From the NCBI GenBank assembly GCA_030592025.1, contig JAUUZX010000089.1, forward strand, positions 1 to 6,422: a stretch of 6,422 nt of DNA, given 5' to 3'. Position 1 is the stretch's first letter; the number at the start of each line of letters is the position of its first letter. Below are positions 1 to 6,246 of this stretch, piece after piece. The translations under genes were made by a program, and so were the position numbers. The stretch is from a bacterium (GTDB lineage: Bacteria; Krumholzibacteriota; Krumholzibacteria; LZORAL124-64-63). The notes beneath the pieces are model-generated. The model searched no databases. It saw only the letters and a program-made list of their open reading frames with translations, and was not told where the DNA came from.

Positions 1-677
1 AGATCGCCCGCGGCGTCGGCGGCAAAAGCCCGCACGTCCAGGCCCGTCAGTCCGGCGACCTCGTCGTGGAAGACCCCATCCTCGAAGCGGGACACACCCT
101 GGGGCGTGCCGATCCAGAGGGCGCCGGCGTGCACCCGCAGAGCCTGGACAGCGTTGCCGATGAGGCCGTCCTCGGCTGCGGTGTAGACCGCACCCGGGAA
201 GCCCGAAATGATCTCGCCCAGGCCACCGGCGGCCAGGCCGTACCACACGCGCTCGGCGTCGTCGACCACGGTGCCGGCCACGGCGGTCACGTCGGTCGTC
301 GGCAACCTGGTGCCGAACTGGGTGAACGACGGCACCGACGACACCGGATCCGCAACACGGGTCAGCCCGCCATCGTCCGAGGCGATCCAGAGGTGGCGCC
401 CGGTCCAGGTCAGGTCCGTGACCCGGGAACTGGACAGCTGAGGCCCGACCGTCCAGCGCCAGCGGCTGGACGGGTCCGCCTCGTCCCACACCCAGACGCC
501 GCCGTCGGTGGTGCCGGCGAACACGTGCCCGTCCAGGGACAGGAGGTCGTTCACCCCATGGGCGCGCACCAGGGGCTCGAACGTGACGGGTGCTGCCTCC
601 ACCGGCGCTCCCACCACCCCCAGGACCAGGAGCAGGACGCCGATCCCCGTGAGACGTTGCGGTCGTATGTGCTGCAT
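1..677 (-). CDS. Secreted two-component-regulator-type beta-propeller protein (N-terminal part, runs off the window)
   Basis: This open frame starts at ATG 677 and stays open for 225 codons to the left edge, so the C-terminus is missing. Residues 1-29 look like a signal peptide: basic MQHIRPQR, a hydrophobic core GIGVLLLVLGVVG, and a likely cleavage after Ala28 or Ala29. The rest is a series of degenerate propeller blades of the Reg_prop type, with phrases such as VNDLLSLDGHVFAGTTDGGV (42-61), VTDLTWTGRHLWIASDDGGL (86-105) and VQALRVHAGALWIGTPQGV (177-195). These repeats are common in periplasmic sensor domains of hybrid histidine kinases and in secreted FCB-type proteins. Whether a kinase, a sorting domain or only more blades follows cannot be seen. 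The start is supported by GAGGTGA 7 bases upstream and lies 2 bases after the stop of the preceding gene, so the two are probably co-translated. A link to surface glycosylation rests on operon position only. The gene and its propeller nature are fairly certain; the function is unknown. Confidence 0.82.
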   Translation of the reverse strand, partial: MQHIRPQRLTGIGVLLLVLGVVGAPVEAAPVTFEPLVRAHGVNDLLSLDGHVFAGTTDGGVWVWDEADPSSRWRWTVGPQLSSSRVTDLTWTGRHLWIASDDGGLTRVADPVSSVPSFTQFGTRLPTTDVTAVAGTVVDDAERVWYGLAAGGLGEIISGFPGAVYTAAEDGLIGNAVQALRVHAGALWIGTPQGVSRFEDGVFHDEVAGLTGLDVRAFAADAAGD

Positions 678-679
678 GG

Positions 680-2818
680 TCAGGTCACCTCGTTGCCCGG
701 AGGGTCCACCCCGGCGGGGACATCCGCCGAAGCCATGTGATCTGCGACGTTACCGAATCCTCCCGGATCGCGCCATAGCCGACCGGGGGCCGACCGCCAG
801 GCCGGCGTTCCGTCTTCAAACGCCCAACGCCCCGTGAGGCCCGGAGGGGCCGGTTCGGCCCTCCAGAATTCCAGCAGCGCCAGGGCGTCCGGCGGAGATG
901 GCGGGGGCGTTCCCAACCGGGCCCGTTCCCCCCACACGCACATGCGCCCGCGCAGCAGGGCCGTCGCCAGGGGCCACTGCCAGGGCAGGCCGCGCACCCT
1001 GCCATGCCGATCCACAGCCAGACGCAGGGGCGTGCCCCCGCTCCAGCGGTCCCGCACGGTCACCTCGGCCACCGACCCATGACCCCGGGATGGGCCCACC
1101 GCGCGCAGGAACAACCAGGGCAGGACCGCCAGGGCTCCGAGGGCAAGGCCCGCGCACAGGCCGGTCACCCGCCGCAGGAGAGCGCCGGTGGCCCGCGGCC
1201 CCGACTGCCCCTGCACGGCGCTCAGGGTCCCGCCGAAGATCTCCGTGCGGGTGGCGGCAGCCAGCAACCACACGCCGTCACCTTGCCAGCGCAGGCGCAC
1301 CCGCAGACGACGCAGGGCCCCCACGGCGTGCCACGAGGGGTCACCCGGCGGCGGCAGTTGCCAGAAGACAACCTGGGAAATGCGGTAACGTTCCGCCACC
1401 TCCGCCGCCGACTCGAGATCCCCCAGCCAGGGCACGGTGCCGCGGGACAGGGGCGGGAGCGTTCCCCCCACGCCGGGATCGGACAGGAAACCGGCCACGT
1501 CCACACCCTGCGATGTGAGATCCCCCGCCCGGGACAGCCAGGTGGCCAGGGCATCCGGAGGACCCACCAGCAACGTGCGCTCCAGGGCCAAATGCCCCCG
1601 TTCCAGGCGCCGCAGGAGACGCCGCACGAGGCCGCCGCCCAGAACCGTCAGGACCGTCACCAGCGGGATGAAGATCAGCAGCACGGCGCGGCTGACCACC
1701 TCCAGATGGCCCAGGTAGGTGCTGGCCAGCATGAGGACCGCCACGATCCCCATCTGCTGGAGGTGCTCGCCGACGGGTCGCCGTGACCGCAGGTACTCGG
1801 GGCGGTAGCGTCCGGCCATGAGGAAGGTGAGCGAGGCCAGCAGGCCGCCGAACAGCAGCAGGGGACGGTACTCGGCGAAGGGGTAGAGATCCTCGGTGAA
1901 GAAATCCTGGAACACGCTGCGCAGGCCGTAGGCCAGACCGAAGGCAGCCCCGAGGCTCAACATGTCCAGCAGCCAGAGCACACCCAGCAGCACCGGGTCA
2001 CGCCACTTCTTCAACAGCCAGACCATGGCGCCCCACTTCTCGTAGAACGAGATCAGCGAACCGAGGTGGAGCCAGAACGAGCGGTTCATCGCCCCGGAAG
2101 CGCTGGCCCGGCGGTGGCGATGGACGAAGCGCGCGTCCGGGGCGTACTGGACCTCGAATCCGGCGCGCCACATGCGGTAGCACCAGTCGACGTCCTCGAA
2201 GTACAGGAAGAAACGTTCGTCCATGGGTCCGGTGCGCTCGACCGCGCTGTGGCGCGCCAGCAGACACCCGCCGAGTACCCAGTCCACGGGGCGGCTCGTG
2301 CGGTGGTCGAAATCAAGCATGACGTGGCGCCGGACGGTGCGGCTGTCGGGGAACAGCTTGCCCAGGAACGTGCGCCGCAGCACGAGGGTGGCGAAGGTGT
2401 AGAAACGCCGGCACGAGTGCTGGATCGAACCGTCCTCGTTAAGGAGTTGCGGCCCGATAATGCCGGCCCGCGGATGGGCGTCGGCGAATTCGAGCAGGGC
2501 GTCGAGGGCGCCGGGCTTCACGACCACATCGGGATTGAGGATGAGGTGGTAGTCGGCCGGAATCCGCGACATGCCCCGGTTGCAGCCCTTGGCGTAGCCC
2601 TCGTTCTCGGTGTTGAAGATCCAGTCGACGTCGGGGAAACGCCGGTGCACGTCGGCCAGCCCCTCGTCGCGGGACGCGTTGTCGACGACGATGACGCGGT
2701 GGTCGCAGGATGGTCCGTAGACCTCGAGGGAATCGAGGCACCGCGCCAGGTCGTCACTGGTGTTGTAGTGGATGATGACGATGCCCAGACGGACACGCCC
2801 TGTCGACGGGCCGCTCAA
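680..2818 (-). CDS. GT2 glycosyltransferase fused to a WbaP/WcaJ-like membrane region with a degenerate phosphoglycosyltransferase domain
   Basis: 712 residues from a proposed TTG start. Residues 11-265 form a rhamnosyltransferase-like GT2 domain: IVIIHYNTSDDL (13-24), VVDNAS (44-49), the nucleotide-sugar/metal motif LNPD (94-97), LGGCLLARHSA (182-192) and YFEDVDWCYR (206-215) with the probable catalytic acidic residues, then VHRHRRAS (232-239). Four hydrophobic segments follow at about 275-299, 319-336, 356-371 and 377-396. Residues 412-530 resemble the Rossmann-like CoA_binding_3 domain of polyprenyl glycosylphosphotransferases (RTLLVGPPD, VDVAGFLSD, VPWLGDLESA, ISQVVFW), with GPP where a glycine-rich loop is usual. 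Residues 549-571 are a hydrophobic helix, and 614-664 contain echoes of the sugar-transferase domain (ATALLRGRMCVWGERA, PGLTGRW), but the KFRSM/Asp-Glu segment is missing. The GT2 half is probably active and the PGT half probably not. The frame extends upstream with GTG codons at 2845 and 2854, but TTG has GAGG 8 bases before it and overlaps the previous stop as TTGA. Donor and acceptor are unknown. Confidence 0.88.
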   Translation of the reverse strand: MSGPSTGRVRLGIVIIHYNTSDDLARCLDSLEVYGPSCDHRVIVVDNASRDEGLADVHRRFPDVDWIFNTENEGYAKGCNRGMSRIPADYHLILNPDVVVKPGALDALLEFADAHPRAGIIGPQLLNEDGSIQHSCRRFYTFATLVLRRTFLGKLFPDSRTVRRHVMLDFDHRTSRPVDWVLGGCLLARHSAVERTGPMDERFFLYFEDVDWCYRMWRAGFEVQYAPDARFVHRHRRASASGAMNRSFWLHLGSLISFYEKWGAMVWLLKKWRDPVLLGVLWLLDMLSLGAAFGLAYGLRSVFQDFFTEDLYPFAEYRPLLLFGGLLASLTFLMAGRYRPEYLRSRRPVGEHLQQMGIVAVLMLASTYLGHLEVVSRAVLLIFIPLVTVLTVLGGGLVRRLLRRLERGHLALERTLLVGPPDALATWLSRAGDLTSQGVDVAGFLSDPGVGGTLPPLSRGTVPWLGDLESAAEVAERYRISQVVFWQLPPPGDPSWHAVGALRRLRVRLRWQGDGVWLLAAATRTEIFGGTLSAVQGQSGPRATGALLRRVTGLCAGLALGALAVLPWLFLRAVGPSRGHGSVAEVTVRDRWSGGTPLRLAVDRHGRVRGLPWQWPLATALLRGRMCVWGERARLGTPPPSPPDALALLEFWRAEPAPPGLTGRWAFEDGTPAWRSAPGRLWRDPGGFGNVADHMASADVPAGVDPPGNEVT
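685..691 (-). promoter_or_regulatory. Ribosome binding site of the propeller gene
   Basis: GAGGTGA on the minus strand lies 7 bases before ATG 677. It is embedded in the last codons of the upstream fusion gene, which supports translational coupling and this start. Confidence 0.7.
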
Positions 2819-3540
2819 GGGATGCGCCTCATGCGCAGGGCCCACACCATCCACATGGCCTCGATGATGATACGGCGCGACATCTTCGACACCCCCACCT
2901 CCCGGTCCATGAAGATGATCGGGATCTCCTTGATGCGCAGCTTGCGCCTCCAGCAGTGGTAGTTGAGCTCGATCTGGAAGGAGTAGCCGTCGCTCTTGAT
3001 CTTCTCGAGGGGCAGCTGTTCGAGGGTCGTGCGCCGGAAACACTTGAAGCCCCCGGTGCAGTCCTTGAAGGGCATCCCCGTGATGACCCGCGCATAGATG
3101 TTGGCGCCCACCGAGAGGATGAGGCGCGACAGCGGCCAGTTGACCACCGTGATGCCCGTAAGGTAGCGGCTGCCGAGGACGAGATCATGAGTCTCGATCT
3201 CCTCCAGGAACTCGTCGAGGGCCTCGGGGGCGTGGCTGAAGTCGGCGTCCATTTCGAAGATCACGTCGGCTTCCGTGTTAGCCAGCGTCCACTGGAACCC
3301 GGCGATGTAGGCCGCCCCCAGCCCCTGCTTGAGGGGACGTTCGAGGATGTGGACGCGGCCACCGATATCCGGCAGGGCCTTGACGATGCCCGCGGTGCCG
3401 TCGGGAGAGTTGTCATCGACCACGAGGACCGACAGGCGGGGGTCCCGCGCGAGGATCTCCGGGATGAGCCGCCCCACGTTGTCGGCCTCGTTGTAGGTGG
3501 GCACGATCACCACGGCCTGATTCACCACGCGCTCATTCAT
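2815..3540 (-). CDS. Polyprenyl-phosphate sugar synthase, dolichol-phosphate-mannose-synthase-like (GT2)
   Basis: 241 residues. It is expected to transfer a sugar (mannose in the name-giving family) from a nucleotide sugar to a polyprenyl phosphate at the cytoplasmic face of the inner membrane. All family blocks are present in order: VPTYNE (13-18), VVDDNSPDGT (40-49), the metal-binding MDADFSH (97-103), LGSRY (122-126), FKDCTGGFKCF (158-168), GYSFQIE (185-191) and FMDREVGVSKMS (210-221). It is a stand-alone catalytic domain: the protein ends soon after the SKM motif, with no C-terminal membrane helices or GtrA domain. I chose ATG 3540, with a weak GGGTGG site 5 bases upstream. A GTG at 3549 would add three residues but lacks a site. 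The gene overlaps the end of the YfhO gene by 8 bases and its stop overlaps the next start, so coupling is likely. Donor specificity (Man, Glc or GlcNAc) cannot be decided here. Assignment to the DPM1-like family is secure. Confidence 0.95.
   Translation of the reverse strand: MNERVVNQAVVIVPTYNEADNVGRLIPEILARDPRLSVLVVDDNSPDGTAGIVKALPDIGGRVHILERPLKQGLGAAYIAGFQWTLANTEADVIFEMDADFSHAPEALDEFLEEIETHDLVLGSRYLTGITVVNWPLSRLILSVGANIYARVITGMPFKDCTGGFKCFRRTTLEQLPLEKIKSDGYSFQIELNYHCWRRKLRIKEIPIIFMDREVGVSKMSRRIIIEAMWMVWALRMRRIP
2827..2830 (-). promoter_or_regulatory. Ribosome binding site deciding the TTG start of the GT2 fusion gene
   Basis: GAGG on the minus strand lies 8 bases before TTG 2818, inside the last codons of the DPM1-like gene. 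No ATG lies near the beginning of the GT2 domain in this frame. The next upstream candidates, GTG 2845 and GTG 2854, have no comparable purine-rich site. Confidence 0.5.
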
Positions 3541-6082
3541 CGTCGCCACCCGGGGAAGTCGCCGCCCAGCGGCGGCGGAAATCAGGGAACAGGATCAGGG
3601 TCAGGACCGCCGCGAGGCCGGCCAGGCTGATCCCCAGGCCGAGACGCACCGACGGATCCCGGTACTGGAAACTCACCTCGTGGGGCCCCGCCTCCAGGGC
3701 CACCGCCCGCAGGACCAGATCGGCCACGAGCAACTCCCCCTCCCGGCCGTCCACCACGACCCGCCAGCCGGGAGCGTGCATGTCCGCAAGCAAGAGGAGG
3801 GCCGGAACCGGGGCATCCGTGCTCAGGACGACCTCATTCAGCCCGTCCTTCACGAACTCGGGGGCCGGCAGGGGCCCGGCCGCCGGCGTGGGCGCCGGGT
3901 CGGGACGGCGGTCCAGGGTCAGCACCTCGCGGACGTCAAGGCTGCCGGCCTGGATCGCGTCCAGAAACGGCTCCAGGGCGTCCTTTTCCGGCAACGACGA
4001 CGCCAGACGCCAGGAGGTCAGCAGCCGGGCCCGCGGCAGGGCCGACCGGTTGCGATAAAAGACCGTGCGCCGGTCTCCCCCGGGCTCCCGCTCGAGGTCG
4101 AGGCCTTGCCCGGCCAGGTACGCGAAATCGCCGTCGGAGAAGCGCTGGCCGAAGGCCACGACCGTCGCGCCGAGCCAGTTGGCCAGCCGACCGGCTGGTT
4201 CCACGCCGTAGAGGCGCCGGCGGATCTGCTCGTAGCTCGCGAGTTTTGCGGGGTGATAGCCCCCCAGGGAACGTACGCCGTCGGCCATCCAGGTGCTGGC
4301 GCCCCCCATGGGTCCCAGGGGCCATACCCGGTCGTGGCCCACCGCGGCGCGCAGTTCCGCTGCCAGGGGCGTGGTCCCGGTGTCGTGACGGGGCGCGGGC
4401 CGGGCCAAACGGGGGGCGGGCACGAGGCGCCCGCCGCCGGAACCATCGGCCACCACCGTGCTCAGCCCCCGTTCGGGGTAGGCCACGAGGCGGCTCACAC
4501 CGGCAAGATCCAGGACCACGAGGCCCATCAGCACCCACGCCAACCCACGGCGCCGGAATCCTTCGGAACGGGTCGCGTACCCCAGGGCTCCGGCCGCCAC
4601 CAGGAGAAGGAGGCCGATGCGCACGAGGCTCGCCCGGTGGAGGGTCCAGGCCGTGTCGATCAGCACCGGAGGGGCCGACCGGCCGGACTTCACCGCCAGG
4701 GAAGCGAGGGAGCTCTCGAACCCGCCCCGCGCCAGGTCGAGGCCACCACCCGCCAACAGCGCCAACCCCAGGAGGCCGAACACCGCCGGCAGGACCAGGG
4801 GCCGCCCCCAGGCCGCGGCGCCGTCCCGCCAGGCGTCGATGCCCCGCGCCGCCATGACGATGGCCGCGAACCCCACCAGGATGAGGATCATGGAGGGGAT
4901 GCGGAACTTGTTGAAGAAGGGCAGCGTCGCGTAGAGCCACTCGTACAGTCCGAAACCGTGCCGGCCGAAGGCCACCAGCATCGCCAGCAGGGCCATGACC
5001 CCCAGGGCCACGGCCAGGCTGCGTTCGCCACGCCACCAGCCCGCCAGCGCCAGCACGAGGAGCAGGATCCCGAAATAATTGGGGTAGTCGTTGAAGGGCA
5101 TGAGCCCCATGTAGGTCGCCTTGCCGAAGCCCACGACCGCCGGCAACACGAACGTGCCCAGCTCCACCGGTGCGAGGGACCAGCCCGTCGCGTAATCCAG
5201 GCCGACACCACCGCCGCCGGCCGTGTCCTGGCCCCGGATCGAGATGCCCGCGTAGCCGTGGACAGGCAGCAGCAGGAGCGCCCCCACCAGGAAGCCCAGG
5301 GCCAGCCCCACCACCACGAGTCCGCAGCGCCGCCAGCGCACGGCTACCCGTTGCCGCAGCGCCGCTTCCAGGGGCCACACCCCGTTCCACACGCTCAGAA
5401 AGCCCACCGCGAGCAGCGTGTAGTAGGTGATCTGGACGTGGCCACGCAGCAGTTGCAGCCCCAGCAGGAGGCCGATCATGCCCACCGCGCGGGGACCGCC
5501 CCCTTCGAGGATCCGCCAGGCCCAGCCGATGATCCAGGGCAGGTACATGGCCGCACCCAACTTGGAACCGTGGCCGTGGGCGCCCCAGGCCACGACCTTC
5601 GGCAGCAGCATCCACGCGACCCCGCCGAAGATCAGCAGCACCAGCGGCAGCCGCCAACGGGACAGCAACCAGGCCATGCCCAGGCCGCCAAAGAGCAGGT
5701 GCGCCAGCAGCCAGGTCAGGGGCGCGAACCCCCATTGCTCTTGCAGAGGCATGAGGATGATGGACGGCGGGTACAGGAAGCGCACGTAGGCCAGGGAACC
5801 GAAGGTGGGCATGCCCGCGAAGAGGTAGGGGTTCCACAGGGGGTAGTCCCCGTCCTTCAGGGACGCGTCCCCCACCAGCCGGAAGGCGTCGGCGTTGGCG
5901 GCGTCGCCCGTGCCGAAGATCTCGGACCTGAACATGGGACCCGGATAGAACAGGGCCAACGCCACCCACAGGGCCGCAGCCACGGCCAGCCACCGCCACA
6001 GAGGCGTGGGACCAGGCACGAAGAACCGCGCACCCCGGTCAGGGGCGGCCGTGGAGGCCGGGTCGGATCTGCGTTGGGCCAA
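3533..6082 (-). CDS. YfhO-family integral membrane protein (probable GT-C-fold glycosyltransferase)
   Basis: 849 residues. YfhO proteins belong to the GT-C type of polytopic transferases, which use polyprenyl-phosphate-linked sugars outside the membrane. After the first membrane helix (about 30-47) comes an acidic loop with GTGDAANADAF (57-67), where GT-C enzymes usually keep their catalytic acid, then the signature PLWNPYLFAGMPTFG (81-95). Further hydrophobic segments fill 119-160, 178-233, 252-274, 304-319, 335-372, 397-412, 428-446, 486-529 and 811-832. Residues of about 530-805 form a large extracytoplasmic domain with SLGGYHPAKLASYEQI (605-620), a Pro/Ala linker (727-741), and the typical C-terminal beta region with APGWRVVVDG (770-779), VLRAVALEAGPHEVSFQY (790-807). 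The frame has no ATG near its beginning. The proposed TTG start has GGGAG 6 bases upstream, and a start at GTG (residue 22) would still keep every helix. The adjacent polyprenyl-phosphate sugar synthase is a natural donor partner. Family is secure; acceptor and sugar are unknown. Confidence 0.93.
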   Translation of the reverse strand: MAQRRSDPASTAAPDRGARFFVPGPTPLWRWLAVAAALWVALALFYPGPMFRSEIFGTGDAANADAFRLVGDASLKDGDYPLWNPYLFAGMPTFGSLAYVRFLYPPSIILMPLQEQWGFAPLTWLLAHLLFGGLGMAWLLSRWRLPLVLLIFGGVAWMLLPKVVAWGAHGHGSKLGAAMYLPWIIGWAWRILEGGGPRAVGMIGLLLGLQLLRGHVQITYYTLLAVGFLSVWNGVWPLEAALRQRVAVRWRRCGLVVVGLALGFLVGALLLLPVHGYAGISIRGQDTAGGGGVGLDYATGWSLAPVELGTFVLPAVVGFGKATYMGLMPFNDYPNYFGILLLVLALAGWWRGERSLAVALGVMALLAMLVAFGRHGFGLYEWLYATLPFFNKFRIPSMILILVGFAAIVMAARGIDAWRDGAAAWGRPLVLPAVFGLLGLALLAGGGLDLARGGFESSLASLAVKSGRSAPPVLIDTAWTLHRASLVRIGLLLLVAAGALGYATRSEGFRRRGLAWVLMGLVVLDLAGVSRLVAYPERGLSTVVADGSGGGRLVPAPRLARPAPRHDTGTTPLAAELRAAVGHDRVWPLGPMGGASTWMADGVRSLGGYHPAKLASYEQIRRRLYGVEPAGRLANWLGATVVAFGQRFSDGDFAYLAGQGLDLEREPGGDRRTVFYRNRSALPRARLLTSWRLASSLPEKDALEPFLDAIQAGSLDVREVLTLDRRPDPAPTPAAGPLPAPEFVKDGLNEVVLSTDAPVPALLLLADMHAPGWRVVVDGREGELLVADLVLRAVALEAGPHEVSFQYRDPSVRLGLGISLAGLAAVLTLILFPDFRRRWAATSPGGDDE

Positions 6083-6088
6083 AGGAAA

Positions 6089-6093
6089 CTCCC
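6089..6093 (-). promoter_or_regulatory. Ribosome binding site deciding the TTG start of the YfhO gene
   Basis: GGGAG on the minus strand lies 6 bases before TTG 6082. It supports this start, since the reading frame offers no ATG or GTG further upstream before a stop codon. Confidence 0.6.
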
Positions 6094-6096
6094 GCC

Positions 6097-6109
6097 GGGC
6101 GCGGCGCCC
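6097..6109 (-). promoter_or_regulatory. Short GC-only inverted repeat just upstream of the YfhO Shine-Dalgarno site
   Basis: A 5-base-pair inverted repeat (GGGCG, 3-base loop, CGCCC) lies 3 bases 5' of the GGGAG site in the transcript. It could fold in the leader and affect ribosome access. In DNA this GC-rich such a short repeat can easily arise by chance. Confidence 0.2.
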
Positions 6110-6192
6110 ACCCCTGCCCCGCCCGGAGTCCGTTCGGGGGTGGTCCGGGCCAATATGTTGTCATTGTACGTCGTTGTCGCTGTCCACCTACG

Positions 6193-6222
6193 ATGATACC
6201 ACCCCGGTCGACGGCATGTCCA
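6193..6222 (-). promoter_or_regulatory. Candidate sigma-70-like promoter of the YfhO operon
   Basis: On the minus strand, TGGACA (6222-6217) and TATCAT (6198-6193) are separated by 18 bases. Each matches the TTGACA/TATAAT consensus at five of six positions. The predicted transcript would start near 6186, giving a leader of about 100 bases before TTG 6082. The region is less GC-rich than its surroundings. The organism's sigma-factor preferences are unknown, so this remains a pattern match. Confidence 0.3.
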
Positions 6223-6238
6223 CCGGCGGTGCCGCACC
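6221..6238 (-). terminator. Weak overlapping inverted repeats after the upstream gene
   Basis: CACCG/CGGTG (6221-6231) and GGTGC/GCACC (6228-6238) overlap and begin about 9 bases past the upstream stop. Either could form a 4-base-pair hairpin with a 3-base loop. No T run follows in the direction of transcription, so an intrinsic terminator is not convincing. Confidence 0.12.
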
Positions 6239-6246
6239 AGGCGGGA

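Noticed and set aside
66..740. A 224-codon plus-strand frame at the left end
   Set aside because: It is antisense to the propeller gene, has no family features and is Arg/His/Gly-rich. The minus-strand frame instead has a signal peptide and propeller repeats.
2819..3043. An N-terminal extension of the fusion protein to 3043
   Set aside because: The 75 extra residues are out-of-phase reading of the DPM1-like gene, rich in His/Arg/Pro/Gly, and would require a 229-base overlap. The GT2 domain begins just after TTG 2818.
3936..5999. A 687-codon minus-strand frame overlapping the YfhO gene in another phase
   Set aside because: The product is Arg/Gly/Pro/Ala-rich without recognisable domains, and it lies wholly inside the real gene.
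6163..6168. TACAAT on the minus strand as a second -10 element
   Set aside because: No acceptable -35 hexamer is found 16-18 bases upstream, and the TGGACA/TATCAT pair is a better match.
3680..6196. An open frame of 838 codons on the plus strand opposite the YfhO gene
   Set aside because: Its product is a low-complexity Gln/His/Arg/Pro/Gly-rich string with no motif. It is the antisense shadow expected from GC-rich third codon positions, whereas the minus-strand frame gives a clear YfhO protein.
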